Source of the DNA: Nonomuraea solani
GTDB taxonomy: Bacteria > Actinomycetota > Actinomycetes > Streptosporangiales > Streptosporangiaceae
Assembly: GCF_900108335.1 (NCBI RefSeq)
Contig: NZ_FNVT01000010.1
Location: 1-64,000, forward strand
DNA: 64,000 bases
Direction: 5' to 3'
Numbering within the stretch: the first letter of the stretch is position 1; each line of letters opens with the position of its first letter. The position numbers were made by a program, and so were the translations under genes. This document shows positions 6,978 through 15,613 of the stretch, piece after piece. A model generated the notes under the pieces. It ran no database searches, was not told the DNA's origin, and worked only from the letters and a program-made list of their open reading frames with translations.

Positions 6978-8701
6978 GTCCCGCGCACCTCCACCTCGTC
7001 GATGAACGACCAGGCGGTGCTGGCCGGCTCGACCGTGATCCGGACGTAGCGGGCGGTGGTGTTCAGACCGAGGACGCGGTACGTACGGGCCTGGTCGCCG
7101 TCACCCACCGCCGGGGCGGACACGGAGCCGGCCGTCGTGTACGCCGACCCGGTGGCCGACACCTCGTAGGTCACCTTCTTCGGCAGGAAGATGTACACCC
7201 CCTTGACCTGCAGCCAGTCGCTGCGCAGCTCCTTGATGGCCTGCTGCGCGCCCAGGTCCACGGTGATCGAGTAGGGGGAGCCGGTGTTGCGGCCCTGCCA
7301 GGCGGCATCGCCGTACGACGCCGTCCCGTACGCCCCGTTGGTCAGCTCGCCGCCGCCGTCGGGGTAGGACGAGGAGGCGGCCAGCGACACCGTGTACGGC
7401 CGGCCCGCCGCCAGGTTGACCGGGTTGACCGGCGCGGCCGGGGTCGTGGCCGAGGCGGGGGCGCCGGCGGCCGACTCGTTGCCGGCCGCGTCGAAGGCCC
7501 GCAGCGTGTACGTGTAGGCGGTGGACGGGTCGAGACCCGCGTCGGTGAAGGTGGTGGCCGTCCCGTACAGCGTCTTGACCGGCGTCCCGTTCCTGGTGAT
7601 CCGGTATCCGGCGACACCCACGGCGTCGGTCGCGGCGGTCCAGTTGAGCTGGACGGTCAGCGGGTTCGTGGCGGTCGCGGTCAGGCCGGAGGGCGCGGTG
7701 GGAGCGGTCGACTCCACGGATCCGGTGGCCAGGTAGTCGCGGTAGGTCCGGTCGTGGATGGCGGGGACCTGCAGCGGGCTCTGGTAGTGGTCGTAGGAGA
7801 AACTCCAGTACGAGGTCACGTACGGCTGCACCGCCCGCATGTCGTCGACCACGCCCTTGATCGCCATCGGCTGGAAGTCGAGGTTGAACGTCTCGGTGTC
7901 GGCCCAGAGCTTCGTGGCGGGGCGGGCGGCGGTGATCGCGTTCTTGGTGGCGGCGAACCAGGCGGCGAGCTGGCCCACGGAGGCGTGCCCGGCGCCGACG
8001 CCATCCTGCAGCGCGATCACGTCGATCGGGCTCGCGGTCAGGATCGAGGTCCACATGCTCTGCCATTGCGCGGTGGTGAGCCCGCCGGCGGTGTTGAAGA
8101 ACGGGGAGATCACGACGGGCTTGCCGGGGCTGAGGGCGTGCAGGTGGTCGGCGACCTCCTGGTAGAAGGCGGCCATCGCGTTCTGGCTCGCCGTCGTGGT
8201 GAAGTTCCAGTTGTCGACCTCGAACGACAGGTACCAGCCGGCGAGCGAGGCATGGGTCCGATATTTCTCCCACAGGTCGTCGGCCAGGTTCTTGGCGACG
8301 GCCGCCTGGCCGGCGAGCCAGGCGGGGTCGTTGGCGTAGGTGTTCCACCAGTCGTCGTTGACCTGGAGGCCCAGGTAGACGGTCATGCCCGCGCGGTCGG
8401 CGGCCGAGAGGGCGGCCCCGACCACGTCGGTCGCCGTCGACTGGCCGTAGAGCGCGGACGGGTAGACGGCCGTCCCGGCCTTGCTGTCGGCCGTCCACTG
8501 CAGGACGAGTTCGCTCATGCAGGCCCGGGTGAGATACCCGAGCTCCTGGTCCCAGGTGGCGGGGCTCCAGGTGTCGCCGAGGCCGGGCTGCAGGAACGAC
8601 CCGGCGAAGCGCGGGGTGGCGGCGCACGTCGCCGCACCGGCGGGCGGGGCGATGGCCAGCAGGCCGGCCACCAGGGATAAGACTGCTAGGACACGGCGCA
8701 T
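6974..8701 (-). CDS. Secreted DUF4434-type glycosidase-like protein with FN3 and discoidin domains
   Basis: A 575-residue exported protein. Residues 1-24 are a signal peptide ending AGAA. About 25-335 is a TIM-barrel-like region (FAGSFLQPGLGDTW, VYLGLQVNDDWW, GWYLSFEVDNWNF, DVIALQDGVG, KLWADTETF) typical of DUF4434, which resembles glycoside hydrolases. About 345-435 is a fibronectin type III domain and about 445-575 a discoidin/F5-8 type C carbohydrate-binding domain. It probably acts outside the cell on the glycan whose amino sugar the operon imports. Its start overlaps the end of the NanK gene by 16 nt, which argues for one transcript. E and D residues in SFEVDNW and WADTETF are catalytic candidates, unproven. 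Confidence 0.83.
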   Translation of the reverse strand: MRRVLAVLSLVAGLLAIAPPAGAATCAATPRFAGSFLQPGLGDTWSPATWDQELGYLTRACMSELVLQWTADSKAGTAVYPSALYGQSTATDVVGAALSAADRAGMTVYLGLQVNDDWWNTYANDPAWLAGQAAVAKNLADDLWEKYRTHASLAGWYLSFEVDNWNFTTTASQNAMAAFYQEVADHLHALSPGKPVVISPFFNTAGGLTTAQWQSMWTSILTASPIDVIALQDGVGAGHASVGQLAAWFAATKNAITAARPATKLWADTETFNLDFQPMAIKGVVDDMRAVQPYVTSYWSFSYDHYQSPLQVPAIHDRTYRDYLATGSVESTAPTAPSGLTATATNPLTVQLNWTAATDAVGVAGYRITRNGTPVKTLYGTATTFTDAGLDPSTAYTYTLRAFDAAGNESAAGAPASATTPAAPVNPVNLAAGRPYTVSLAASSSYPDGGGELTNGAYGTASYGDAAWQGRNTGSPYSITVDLGAQQAIKELRSDWLQVKGVYIFLPKKVTYEVSATGSAYTTAGSVSAPAVGDGDQARTYRVLGLNTTARYVRITVEPASTAWSFIDEVEVRGT

Positions 8702-9732
8702 GACGATCCGTTCTCGAGGTGGGACAGAGCTTCCAGGCCCGCGCCGACCAGCCCCGCGTCCGCGCCCAGGCGGGCCGGGAGCAGCGGTACGGCGGACGGG
8801 CCCGGCAGGGTCTCGGCGCGGAAGGCGGCCTCCATCGGCCGGAGTAGCGCCGGGCCCAGCATGGACACCCCGCCCGCGATGACGATCGCGCCGGGGTCGA
8901 TCAGGTTGGCGGCCCCGGCCAGCACCCGGCCCATGAGCACCGCCGCCTCGGCGATCACGCGAGCTGCGGTCTCGTGGGAGGTGGCCGCGATAGAGGCCGT
9001 CGCCTGGGACGCGAGCCGGCCGATCTCGGTCAGGGTGAGTGCTCGGCCGGTCGTGTGCAGGTAGGCGCGTTCGATCGCCGGGCCGGACGCGTGTGCCTCG
9101 ATGTGGTCGAGCGCGCCGCACGAGCAGCGCACGCCCGCGTCCGTCGGCGCGGGCAGGTGGCCGATGGCGCCCGCGGTCCCGGAGGCCCCGGTGAGCACGC
9201 GGCCCTCGACGCACACCGCCCCGCCGATGCCCGTCCCGATGGCGACGACCAGCGCCGTGCGCGCGTCGCGGGCCGCCCCGACCCGCGCCTCGGCGGCCCC
9301 GGCGGCGTGGCAGTCGTTCAGGACGGCAGTCGGGAGCCCGAGCGCGGATTCGGCCGCGCCCTTCACGTCGGTGCCCGCCCAGCCGGTGAGCAGGTCGGTC
9401 GCCGAGGCGATGCGCCCCAGGGGGCCGACGGTCCCGGCGGTGCCGATTCCGCAGGCCATGGCCCGCCCCACGAGCGGTCTCGCCAGCTCGAAGACGGCCG
9501 GGAGGATCGACGGCCCGGCGGGGGTGACGGTCCTGCGCCGCTCGTGGAGCGTCCCGTCCGCAGCCACCAGCCCGACCGCGATCTTGGTCCCGCCGATGTC
9601 CACGGCCAGCGCGAGCGGCGTGTCCTCGGAGCGGCGGTCAGGTGCCGTCATGGCGGTGTCGTGGGAAGGCGCGGTCATCGCGGTGCGGCGGCCGGGCGAT
9701 GGCATCCCGGTGTCGCGGGAGTGCGCCGTCAT
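8686..9732 (-). CDS. nanK: ROK-family N-acetylmannosamine kinase
   Basis: A 348-residue sugar kinase. The ATP phosphate loop is VDIGGTKIAVGLV, the catalytic region is VLNDCHAAGAAEA (ND) and the phosphate-2 motif AIGTGIGGAV. The zinc site is altered: CSCGALDHIEAHASG replaces the usual CxCGxxGCxE, with His in place of the last Cys, which could still bind zinc. NanK phosphorylates N-acetylmannosamine to ManNAc-6-P for NanE. The assignment to ManNAc rests on translational overlap with nanE (ATGA). The N-terminus is odd: three repeated MTA starts (ATG at 9732, 9678 region and 9651) precede the fold, so the real start may be 9651. The kinase fold begins at about residue 36. Confidence 0.82.
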   Translation of the reverse strand: MTAHSRDTGMPSPGRRTAMTAPSHDTAMTAPDRRSEDTPLALAVDIGGTKIAVGLVAADGTLHERRRTVTPAGPSILPAVFELARPLVGRAMACGIGTAGTVGPLGRIASATDLLTGWAGTDVKGAAESALGLPTAVLNDCHAAGAAEARVGAARDARTALVVAIGTGIGGAVCVEGRVLTGASGTAGAIGHLPAPTDAGVRCSCGALDHIEAHASGPAIERAYLHTTGRALTLTEIGRLASQATASIAATSHETAARVIAEAAVLMGRVLAGAANLIDPGAIVIAGGVSMLGPALLRPMEAAFRAETLPGPSAVPLLPARLGADAGLVGAGLEALSHLENGSSCAVS

Positions 9733-10391
9733 CGCGGGGAGGCCGGGGTGGCGGCGGCCAGGCGACGGGTGATGGCGATCGGGTCGGTGATCGCGCCGCC
9801 GACCACCACGGCCCACGCGCCCGCCGCGAACGCCTGCCGTACCTGGTGCTCGGTGCGGTAACGGCCCTCGGCGATCACCCGCACCCCGCGCGAGGCGAGC
9901 GCCCCGACCAGGTGCAGGTCGGGATCGTGCGGCGTGGGCAACTGGCGCGCGGTGTAGCCGGACAGCGTGGTGCCGACGACGTCCGCCCCCGCCTCCCAGG
10001 CGTCCAGCCCCTCGTCGAGAGACGACACATCGCCCATGACGGGCAGGCCCAGCGTGTGGATCTGCTCGATCAGCTTGAGCCCGGGCCCGGGGGTCTCCGG
10101 CGTGAGGTCCACGGCGATCATGTTCGCGCCGGCCTCCGCGAGCCCGGCCGCCAAATCGAGCGTCGGCGTGATCACGTCGCGGTGCCCGTGCCTGACCTTG
10201 TGCAGGCCGATCACCGGCACGCTCGTACGGCGGCGCACCGCGATCACGTCCTCGGCCGAGTTGACCCGCAGCCCGGCCGCCCCGCCGAGCACGGCGCTCT
10301 CGGCCAGCCGGGCGATCACCTCGGAGTCGCGCAGGGGATGCCCGGCCGGCGCCTGGCAGGAGACGATCAGCCCGCCGCGCAGCTCGTTCAC
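9729..10391 (-). CDS. nanE: N-acetylmannosamine-6-phosphate 2-epimerase
   Basis: A 220-residue (beta/alpha)8 enzyme that interconverts ManNAc-6-P and GlcNAc-6-P in sialic acid and ManNAc catabolism. The characteristic pieces are GLIVSCQAPAGHPL at the start, VIGLHKVRH (with the catalytic lysine region), ANMIAVDLT, VMGDVSSLDEG, GTTLSGYT and VIAEGRYRTE. The GTG start at 10391 overlaps the stop of the upstream permease (GTGA) and the gene ends in an ATGA overlap with nanK. No neuraminate lyase (nanA) is present in the window. Confidence 0.93.
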   Translation of the reverse strand: MNELRGGLIVSCQAPAGHPLRDSEVIARLAESAVLGGAAGLRVNSAEDVIAVRRRTSVPVIGLHKVRHGHRDVITPTLDLAAGLAEAGANMIAVDLTPETPGPGLKLIEQIHTLGLPVMGDVSSLDEGLDAWEAGADVVGTTLSGYTARQLPTPHDPDLHLVGALASRGVRVIAEGRYRTEHQVRQAFAAGAWAVVVGGAITDPIAITRRLAAATPASPR

Positions 10392-11200
10392 TTGATCGCC
10401 CCCGCCGAGACGCCACCCACGAAGTAGCGCTGACCGATGATGAAGATCAGCAGGGCGGGGATCGTGAACAGGACGCAGGCGGCCATCAGCGGGCCCCAGG
10501 CGACGTCGTGCTCGGCGAAGAAGGCGTACAGACCGATGGACAAGGTGTACTTCTCGCTGTCGTTGAGGTAGATGAGCGGGTTGAGGAAGTCCGTCCACGT
10601 CCACACGAACTGGAAGACCGCCGACGTCACCAGCGCGGGACGGGCCAGCGGCAGCACGATCGACCAGTAGATGCGCAGCTCGTGAGCGCCGTCGAGCCGG
10701 GCGGCGGCGATCAGATCGTCCGGGACGCTCATGAGGAACTGGCGGATCATGAAGATGAGGAACGGCGTGCCGAAGAAGGCCGGGGCGATCAGCGGCCAGT
10801 AGGTGCCGCTCGCGTCCAGCCCGTTCCACAGCAGGTAGACGGGGATCATCGTGACCTGCGGCGGCAGCATCATCGTGGCGAGCACCACGGCCAGCAGCGC
10901 GCTGCGCCCCCGCCAGCGCACCTTCGACAGGGAGTAGGCGACCAGCGGGCAGGCGAGCAGCGTGCCGGCCACGTTGGCGGCCGACAGGAACAGCGTGTTG
11001 CCCAGATAGCGCCAGATCGGGATCTGCTCGAAGGCGGCGGCGAAGTTGTCCCACGTCCACTCGGCCGGCAGCAGCCGGGGCGGCGCGTGGAAGATGTCGC
11101 CGGGCAGCTTGAACGCCGTGCTCAGCATCGCCAGGAACGGGAAGACGAACAGCAGCACCAGCCCGCCGACCACCAGCCGCCGCCCGTTAGCGCGAACCAT
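10388..11200 (-). CDS. ABC sugar transporter permease, MalG type (amino-sugar locus)
   Basis: A 270-residue inner-membrane protein with about six helices, beginning with LVLLFVFPFLAMLSTAFKLPG. The coupling loop (EAA motif) IAAARLDGAHELRIYW is followed by LPLARPAL, the contact for the ATPase. It is the second membrane subunit of a CUT1-family importer; its partner gene overlaps it by 14 nt. The gene end overlaps nanE. The substrate is inferred to be a ManNAc-yielding glycan or sugar. Confidence 0.92.
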   Translation of the reverse strand: MVRANGRRLVVGGLVLLFVFPFLAMLSTAFKLPGDIFHAPPRLLPAEWTWDNFAAAFEQIPIWRYLGNTLFLSAANVAGTLLACPLVAYSLSKVRWRGRSALLAVVLATMMLPPQVTMIPVYLLWNGLDASGTYWPLIAPAFFGTPFLIFMIRQFLMSVPDDLIAAARLDGAHELRIYWSIVLPLARPALVTSAVFQFVWTWTDFLNPLIYLNDSEKYTLSIGLYAFFAEHDVAWGPLMAACVLFTIPALLIFIIGQRYFVGGVSAGAIK

Positions 11201-12089
11201 AGTGCACCCACCTGCGCGAACTCAGCAGCAGCAGAGCCGTGATCACCAGCGTGACGAGGAAGAGCACCCACGCCATCGCCGAGGCGTAGCCCATCTTGAG
11301 GAAGACGAACGCGTTCTGGAACAGGTACATGGAGTAGGTCAGCATGGTGTCCCCCGGGCCGCCACTACTGGTGTTGAGCCGCTCCTGGGTGAGCAGGTAC
11401 GGCTGCGCGAAGATCTGCAGAAACCCGATGAACGTCACGATCACCTGAAAAAGCGTGATCGGTGAGAGCATGGGCCAGGTGACGTGCCGGAACCGGCGCC
11501 ACATCCCGGCCCCGTCGATGGCCGCCGCCTCGTACAGCTCGCCGGGCACGTCCTTGAGCGCCGCCAGATAGATGACCATGGTGCCGCCGACCGTCCACAG
11601 GGACATCAGCACGATCGCGGGCCGCGACCAGTCGGGGCTCTCCAGCCACAGTGGCGCGGGCAGCCCGGCGAGGCCGAGCCCCCAGTTGACGAAGCCGTAC
11701 TGGGCGTTGAGCAGCCACCGCCACAGGTAGCCGCCGACCACGACCGGCACGATCGTCGGCAGGTAGACCAGTGCCCGGAACAGCGGCTGACCGCGTACCG
11801 GCAGGTTGAGCACGTGCGCCCCGGCCAGCGCGATCACGATGGTGAGCGGGACGCCGAGCGCGGTGATGTAGAGCGTGTTGCCCAGGCTCTGCCACAGCCG
11901 CTCGTCGCCCAGCATCCGGGTGTAGTTGTCCAGGCCGACGCCCTCGGGGTCCTGGAACAGGTTGAAGTCGGTGAAGCTGTAGCGGAGGGAGGCCAGGATC
12001 GGGTACGCGATGAACACCGCGAACCCGACCAGGAAGGGCGAGGCGAACGCCACCCCCTTGAGCAGGCCCCTCCCGTCAGCCCTTCGCAT
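11187..12089 (-). CDS. ABC sugar transporter permease, MalF/UgpA type (amino-sugar locus)
   Basis: A 300-residue inner-membrane protein with six predicted helices; the first is ASPFLVGFAVFIAYPILASL. The EAA loop is YEAAAIDGAGMWRRF. This is the first membrane subunit of the CUT1 importer. It overlaps both the binding-protein gene (14 nt) and the following permease (14 nt). Confidence 0.92.
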   Translation of the reverse strand: MRRADGRGLLKGVAFASPFLVGFAVFIAYPILASLRYSFTDFNLFQDPEGVGLDNYTRMLGDERLWQSLGNTLYITALGVPLTIVIALAGAHVLNLPVRGQPLFRALVYLPTIVPVVVGGYLWRWLLNAQYGFVNWGLGLAGLPAPLWLESPDWSRPAIVLMSLWTVGGTMVIYLAALKDVPGELYEAAAIDGAGMWRRFRHVTWPMLSPITLFQVIVTFIGFLQIFAQPYLLTQERLNTSSGGPGDTMLTYSMYLFQNAFVFLKMGYASAMAWVLFLVTLVITALLLLSSRRWVHYGSR

Positions 12090-13335
12090 AACCGGCGGCC
12101 CGGCCGGCGACCTTGGCCATCGCCTCCTCCGGCGTCGCCGTGGCGCGGACGACGGAGTCGAAGGCGCTGGCCAGGTCGGCGGCGTATTCGGCCGCGTACG
12201 GCGCGCTGGACAGCGAGCGCACCTTGGGCGACTTCATCGCCTTCAGCCAGGAGCCGAAGTTCGGGATCTTCGCGTACGCGGGATCGTCGGCCAGGCCCGT
12301 GCGGGCGGGCAGGTTGCCCAGGGCGAGGCTCAGCTCGCGGGCCGCGCTCTCCGAGACGAGATACTTCATGAACGCGGCGGCCTCCTGGCGGTGCTTGGAG
12401 TTGGCCGGGATGAACAGCGTGCTGGCGGTGAGCTGGGTGGTGCCGTCGAGGTCGGGCCGGGCGACGGGGATCGGGCTGACGCCCCACTCCAGGCCGGGCG
12501 CGTTCTTCGGGATCGACACCGCCTGCCACTCGCCGTCGATGACCATGGCGACCCTGCCGGTGTAGAACGGATCCTGGGCCGACATGTACTGGCCCCACCC
12601 GGCCTTGAACGCGCTCACCTTGTCGGCGCCGTACTTGTTGGTGATGTTGTCCTGCCAGAACTTCAGCGCCGCCAGGTTGCCCGGATCGCCCGGGGTCGGG
12701 CCGGTGCCGTCCCAGGCGCCGCCGAAGGCGTACCCGAGGGTGGTCAGTGAGGTCGGCAGGTCGGCGTTGCCCAGGCCGAGCCGGGTGATGGCGCCCTTGC
12801 CGTCGGTCTCGGTGAGCTTGGGGATGGCCGCGGCCAGCTCGTCCATGGTCGTGGGCGGCTCGACCCCGGCCGCGTCGAGCAGCTTCTTGTTGTAGACGAG
12901 CTGGAACGTGTGCACGGCGATCGGCAGCGCGTACGTCCGCCCCTTGTGCCGCATCTGGTCCATGGCGGCGGGCGCGAACGCGGCCGTGTCGACCCCCTGC
13001 TGTTCGAGCAGGTCATCCAGCGGGGCCAGGATGCCCTTGGCCGCCCACGAGCCGACCGTGTTACCGAAATGGTCGGAGATGTCGAAGGTGCCGTTGGCGC
13101 TCGACATCGAGGCGAGCTGCTTCTGGGTGTCCGGGCTCGACACGCCCTTCACCACGATCTTGTCCTGGGAGCCGTTGAAGCCGGCGATGAGCTTCTCGAT
13201 CGCCTCGCCCTCCGGCCCGGACCAGAGGTAGGAGAACGTGATCGTCGTCTTGCCGTCGGATTCGGCGGCGTCGCCGGAGCAGGCCGTCAGCGCGGCCATG
13301 AGCACTAAGGGCATGCCCAGTTGGGCGATCTTCAT
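12076..13335 (-). CDS. Sugar-binding lipoprotein of ABC transporter (amino-sugar locus)
   Basis: A 419-residue extracellular solute-binding protein (family 1). The N-terminus MKIAQLGMPLVLMAALTACSG is a lipoprotein signal with lipobox LTAC, so the mature protein is tethered to the outside of the membrane. The two-lobed fold is shown by TITFSYLWSGPEG at the start and the GRVAMVIDGEWQA strand in the middle, typical of maltose-binding-like proteins. It is the first gene of the seven-kilobase minus-strand operon, next to a GntR regulator with two palindromes between. Ligand not determinable from sequence. Confidence 0.92.
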   Translation of the reverse strand: MKIAQLGMPLVLMAALTACSGDAAESDGKTTITFSYLWSGPEGEAIEKLIAGFNGSQDKIVVKGVSSPDTQKQLASMSSANGTFDISDHFGNTVGSWAAKGILAPLDDLLEQQGVDTAAFAPAAMDQMRHKGRTYALPIAVHTFQLVYNKKLLDAAGVEPPTTMDELAAAIPKLTETDGKGAITRLGLGNADLPTSLTTLGYAFGGAWDGTGPTPGDPGNLAALKFWQDNITNKYGADKVSAFKAGWGQYMSAQDPFYTGRVAMVIDGEWQAVSIPKNAPGLEWGVSPIPVARPDLDGTTQLTASTLFIPANSKHRQEAAAFMKYLVSESAARELSLALGNLPARTGLADDPAYAKIPNFGSWLKAMKSPKVRSLSSAPYAAEYAADLASAFDSVVRATATPEEAMAKVAGRAAGYAKG

Positions 13336-13369
13336 CTCTTGCTCCTCGGAAAACGCCGGAATGGCTGTG

Positions 13370-13421
13370 ATTGGTATAAGCCAGTTCGGGGAGCAAGGTC
13401 AAGCTATTGGAGTACACCAAT
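13370..13421. promoter_or_regulatory. Pair of palindromic operators between the sugar importer and gntR
   Basis: Two related 16-bp sites lie in the divergent region: 13406-13421 reads ATTGGAGTACACCAAT (14 of 16 positions self-complementary) and 13370-13385 has the same frame, ATTGG-N6-CCAGT. Their starts are 36 bp apart. TGG-N6/8-CCA palindromes are typical of GntR/HutC (UTRA) repressors, so the neighbouring GntR is the likely ligand. One site lies 22 nt before the gntR start, suggesting autoregulation. Confidence 0.65.
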
Positions 13422-13442
13422 TTTGGGTTAGACTCCTGGGCC

Positions 13443-14177
13443 ATGAAGACGGCCATGAAGACGGAACGCCCTCCGGCCAAGTCCGACCAACTCCGTCAGC
13501 GCCTGGTCGACCTGCTGGCCGGCGACCTGGCTCCGCACGAGCGGCTGCCCACCGAGCGCAGCCTGGCCGAGGAGTTCGCGGTCAGCCGGCTCACCGTGCG
13601 GCGCGTGCTGGACCAGTTCGAGCGGGAGGGGCGGGTCTACCGGGTCCAGGGGTCGGGCACGTTCGCGAGCGAGCCGCGCATCCACAAGTCCGTCGAGCTG
13701 ACCTCCTTCAGCGAGGACATGCGCTCGCGCGGCCTGCGTCCCGGGTCACTGGAGGTGAGCTGCGAGCGGATCCCGGCGGGCGCCGACATCGGCTACGCGC
13801 TGCGGATCAGCCCGTCGTCGCAGGTCCTGCACATCCGCCGGGTCCGCACCGCCGACGACGAGCCGATGTGTCTGGAGCACTGCTACCTGCCCGGCGACCT
13901 CGTTCCCGACGATCTCGGGCCGGAGCTGCACGGCTCGCTGTACGAGGTGCTCTCGGCCCGCTACGGTCTCACCCCGCACCGGGCGGAGCAGACGATCAAG
14001 GCGACCGTGCTCGACCCGGACGACGCCCGGGCCCTGGGCGCGCCGCCGTTCTCCCCGGCCTTCCTGGTGCAGCGCACCGGATTCGACGCCCGCGGCCGGG
14101 CCATCGAGCGCGCCGACTCGCTCTACCGGGGCGATCGCTACTCCTACCAGCTCACCATCTACCGCGACCCCCAATAG
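13443..14177 (+). CDS. GntR/HutC-family (UTRA) transcriptional regulator
   Basis: A 244-residue repressor-type regulator. The N-terminal winged helix (about 20-75) has LPTERSLAEEFAVSRLTVRRVL and the wing GRVYRVQGSGTF; the C-terminal UTRA ligand domain (about 95-240) follows. A TTG at 13407 would extend the frame but lies inside the palindrome, so ATG 13443 (or 13455) is preferred. It is divergent from the importer/nanE/nanK operon and 7 nt before the DUF4127 gene. By family and place it should sense a phosphorylated amino sugar such as ManNAc-6-P or GlcNAc-6-P; that ligand is inference. Confidence 0.9.
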   Translation: MKTAMKTERPPAKSDQLRQRLVDLLAGDLAPHERLPTERSLAEEFAVSRLTVRRVLDQFEREGRVYRVQGSGTFASEPRIHKSVELTSFSEDMRSRGLRPGSLEVSCERIPAGADIGYALRISPSSQVLHIRRVRTADDEPMCLEHCYLPGDLVPDDLGPELHGSLYEVLSARYGLTPHRAEQTIKATVLDPDDARALGAPPFSPAFLVQRTGFDARGRAIERADSLYRGDRYSYQLTIYRDPQ

Positions 14178-14184
14178 GAAAGCC

Positions 14185-15609
14185 ATGCGCATCGCCCTGC
14201 TGCCCCTCGACGAGCGGCCGGTCAACGTCCGCCTGCCCGCCGACGTCGCCGCCATCGCCGGCGCGCGGCTCAGCCTGCCCGACGCCGGGCTGCTGCCGTC
14301 CATGCGGACTCCCGGCAAGGCCGGGCCGCTCGGCGACTGGCTGCTGGACCAGGACGTGGACGCGGCCGTGGTCTGCGTGGAAATGCTGGTGCACGGCGGC
14401 CTCATCCCGTCCAGGACCAGCGCCGACGACACGCCGACCGTCCTCGAACGGCTCGGCGTGCTGCGCAGGCTCCGCCGGGCCAGGCCCGGCCTGCCCATCG
14501 CGGCGGTCTCGCTGGTCACCAGGGCCAGCGACAGCTACCACGGCGACGAGGAGCCGTCGTACTGGCCGCGCTACGGCCGCGAACTGCACGCCCTCGGCGG
14601 CCGGCTCCATCGCGCGCACCTGGCGGACCTGACGGGGGAGCCGGCACCCGCCGAGGAGATCGACGTCCCCGCCGAGATCCGCGCCGACTTCGAGCTGCGC
14701 CGCCTGCGCAACCACGTCGTCAACCTGGAGGCGCTCCGGCTCCTCGCGGAAGGCGTCGTCGACCCGCTGCTCATCACCGCCGACGACACGGCCGTGCACT
14801 CGGCGGGCTCGGTCGAGCAGCACTGGCTGCGGCACTGGGCGCGGGCCCTCGAACCGGCGGGCACGCTGCTGATGTACCCGGGGGCGGACGAGGTCGGCGC
14901 GGTGCTGGTCGCCCGTGCGCTCGCGGCCCGGCACGGCCGGCCCGTCCGCGTCAGCGTGGTCGCCGGTGACCCGGCCGGGCTGGACATCGTGGCCGCCTTC
15001 GAGAACCTGCCCACCGGCGCGGGCGCCCGCCGGCAGATCCTGGCCGCCGGCGCCCAGGTGGCCGCCGCGGGGGAGGAGGCCGACGTCGCCCTGGTCCTGC
15101 ACACGCCGGATCCGGGGCGTACCGACTGGTTCGGCGATCCGCCGAGCCCGGACCCCGACGCGGTCGCCGCGACCGTCCGGGCGGTCCGCGACTCCCGCGT
15201 CCCGGTGGCGCTCGCGGACGTCCGCCACACCAACGGCGGCGACCCGGACCTGGTCGCGGCGCTGCGGGCGGAGGGCCTGGTGGACGGCCTGGTGGCGTAC
15301 GGCGGCTGGAACACCGCGGGCAACACCATCGGCTCGGTGGTCGCCGCCGCCGTGGCGACCGTCGTCGGCACCAGGGAGAAGACCCTGGACCGCACGGCCG
15401 CCCGGCGGCTGCTGCTGCACCGCCTCACCGAGGACCACGGCTACCAGGCGATCGTCCGCGCCACCGGACCGGACGCCCGCGAGGCCCGCGAGCGGCTCCA
15501 GCCGATCCTGCGCGGCTTCGACCCGGACTGGACGATCGAAGACGTCAGATTCCCCTGGAACCGCTCTTTCGAGATCGACTTCACCTTGGTCCACCAACAG
15601 GACCGTTAG
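14185..15609 (+). CDS. DUF4127 family protein
   Basis: A 474-residue protein without a signal peptide. The start MRIALLPLDERPVNVRLP and the later LVHGGLIPSR, DSYHGDEEP, LITADDTAVHSAG, MYPGADEVG, ADVRHTNGGDP and YGGWNTAGNTIG match DUF4127. That family has no settled function but is often beside amino-sugar and cell-wall-recycling genes, and its conserved Asp/His/Asn-rich motifs suggest an enzyme. Here it follows gntR by 7 nt and probably shares its transcript, linking it to the NanE/NanK route. Confidence 0.87.
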   Translation: MRIALLPLDERPVNVRLPADVAAIAGARLSLPDAGLLPSMRTPGKAGPLGDWLLDQDVDAAVVCVEMLVHGGLIPSRTSADDTPTVLERLGVLRRLRRARPGLPIAAVSLVTRASDSYHGDEEPSYWPRYGRELHALGGRLHRAHLADLTGEPAPAEEIDVPAEIRADFELRRLRNHVVNLEALRLLAEGVVDPLLITADDTAVHSAGSVEQHWLRHWARALEPAGTLLMYPGADEVGAVLVARALAARHGRPVRVSVVAGDPAGLDIVAAFENLPTGAGARRQILAAGAQVAAAGEEADVALVLHTPDPGRTDWFGDPPSPDPDAVAATVRAVRDSRVPVALADVRHTNGGDPDLVAALRAEGLVDGLVAYGGWNTAGNTIGSVVAAAVATVVGTREKTLDRTAARRLLLHRLTEDHGYQAIVRATGPDAREARERLQPILRGFDPDWTIEDVRFPWNRSFEIDFTLVHQQDR

Positions 15610-15613
15610 GCGT

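Noticed and set aside
13407..13442. Extended TTG start for the GntR regulator
   Set aside because: It lies inside the palindromic operator and adds residues foreign to the family; ATG 13443 fits better.
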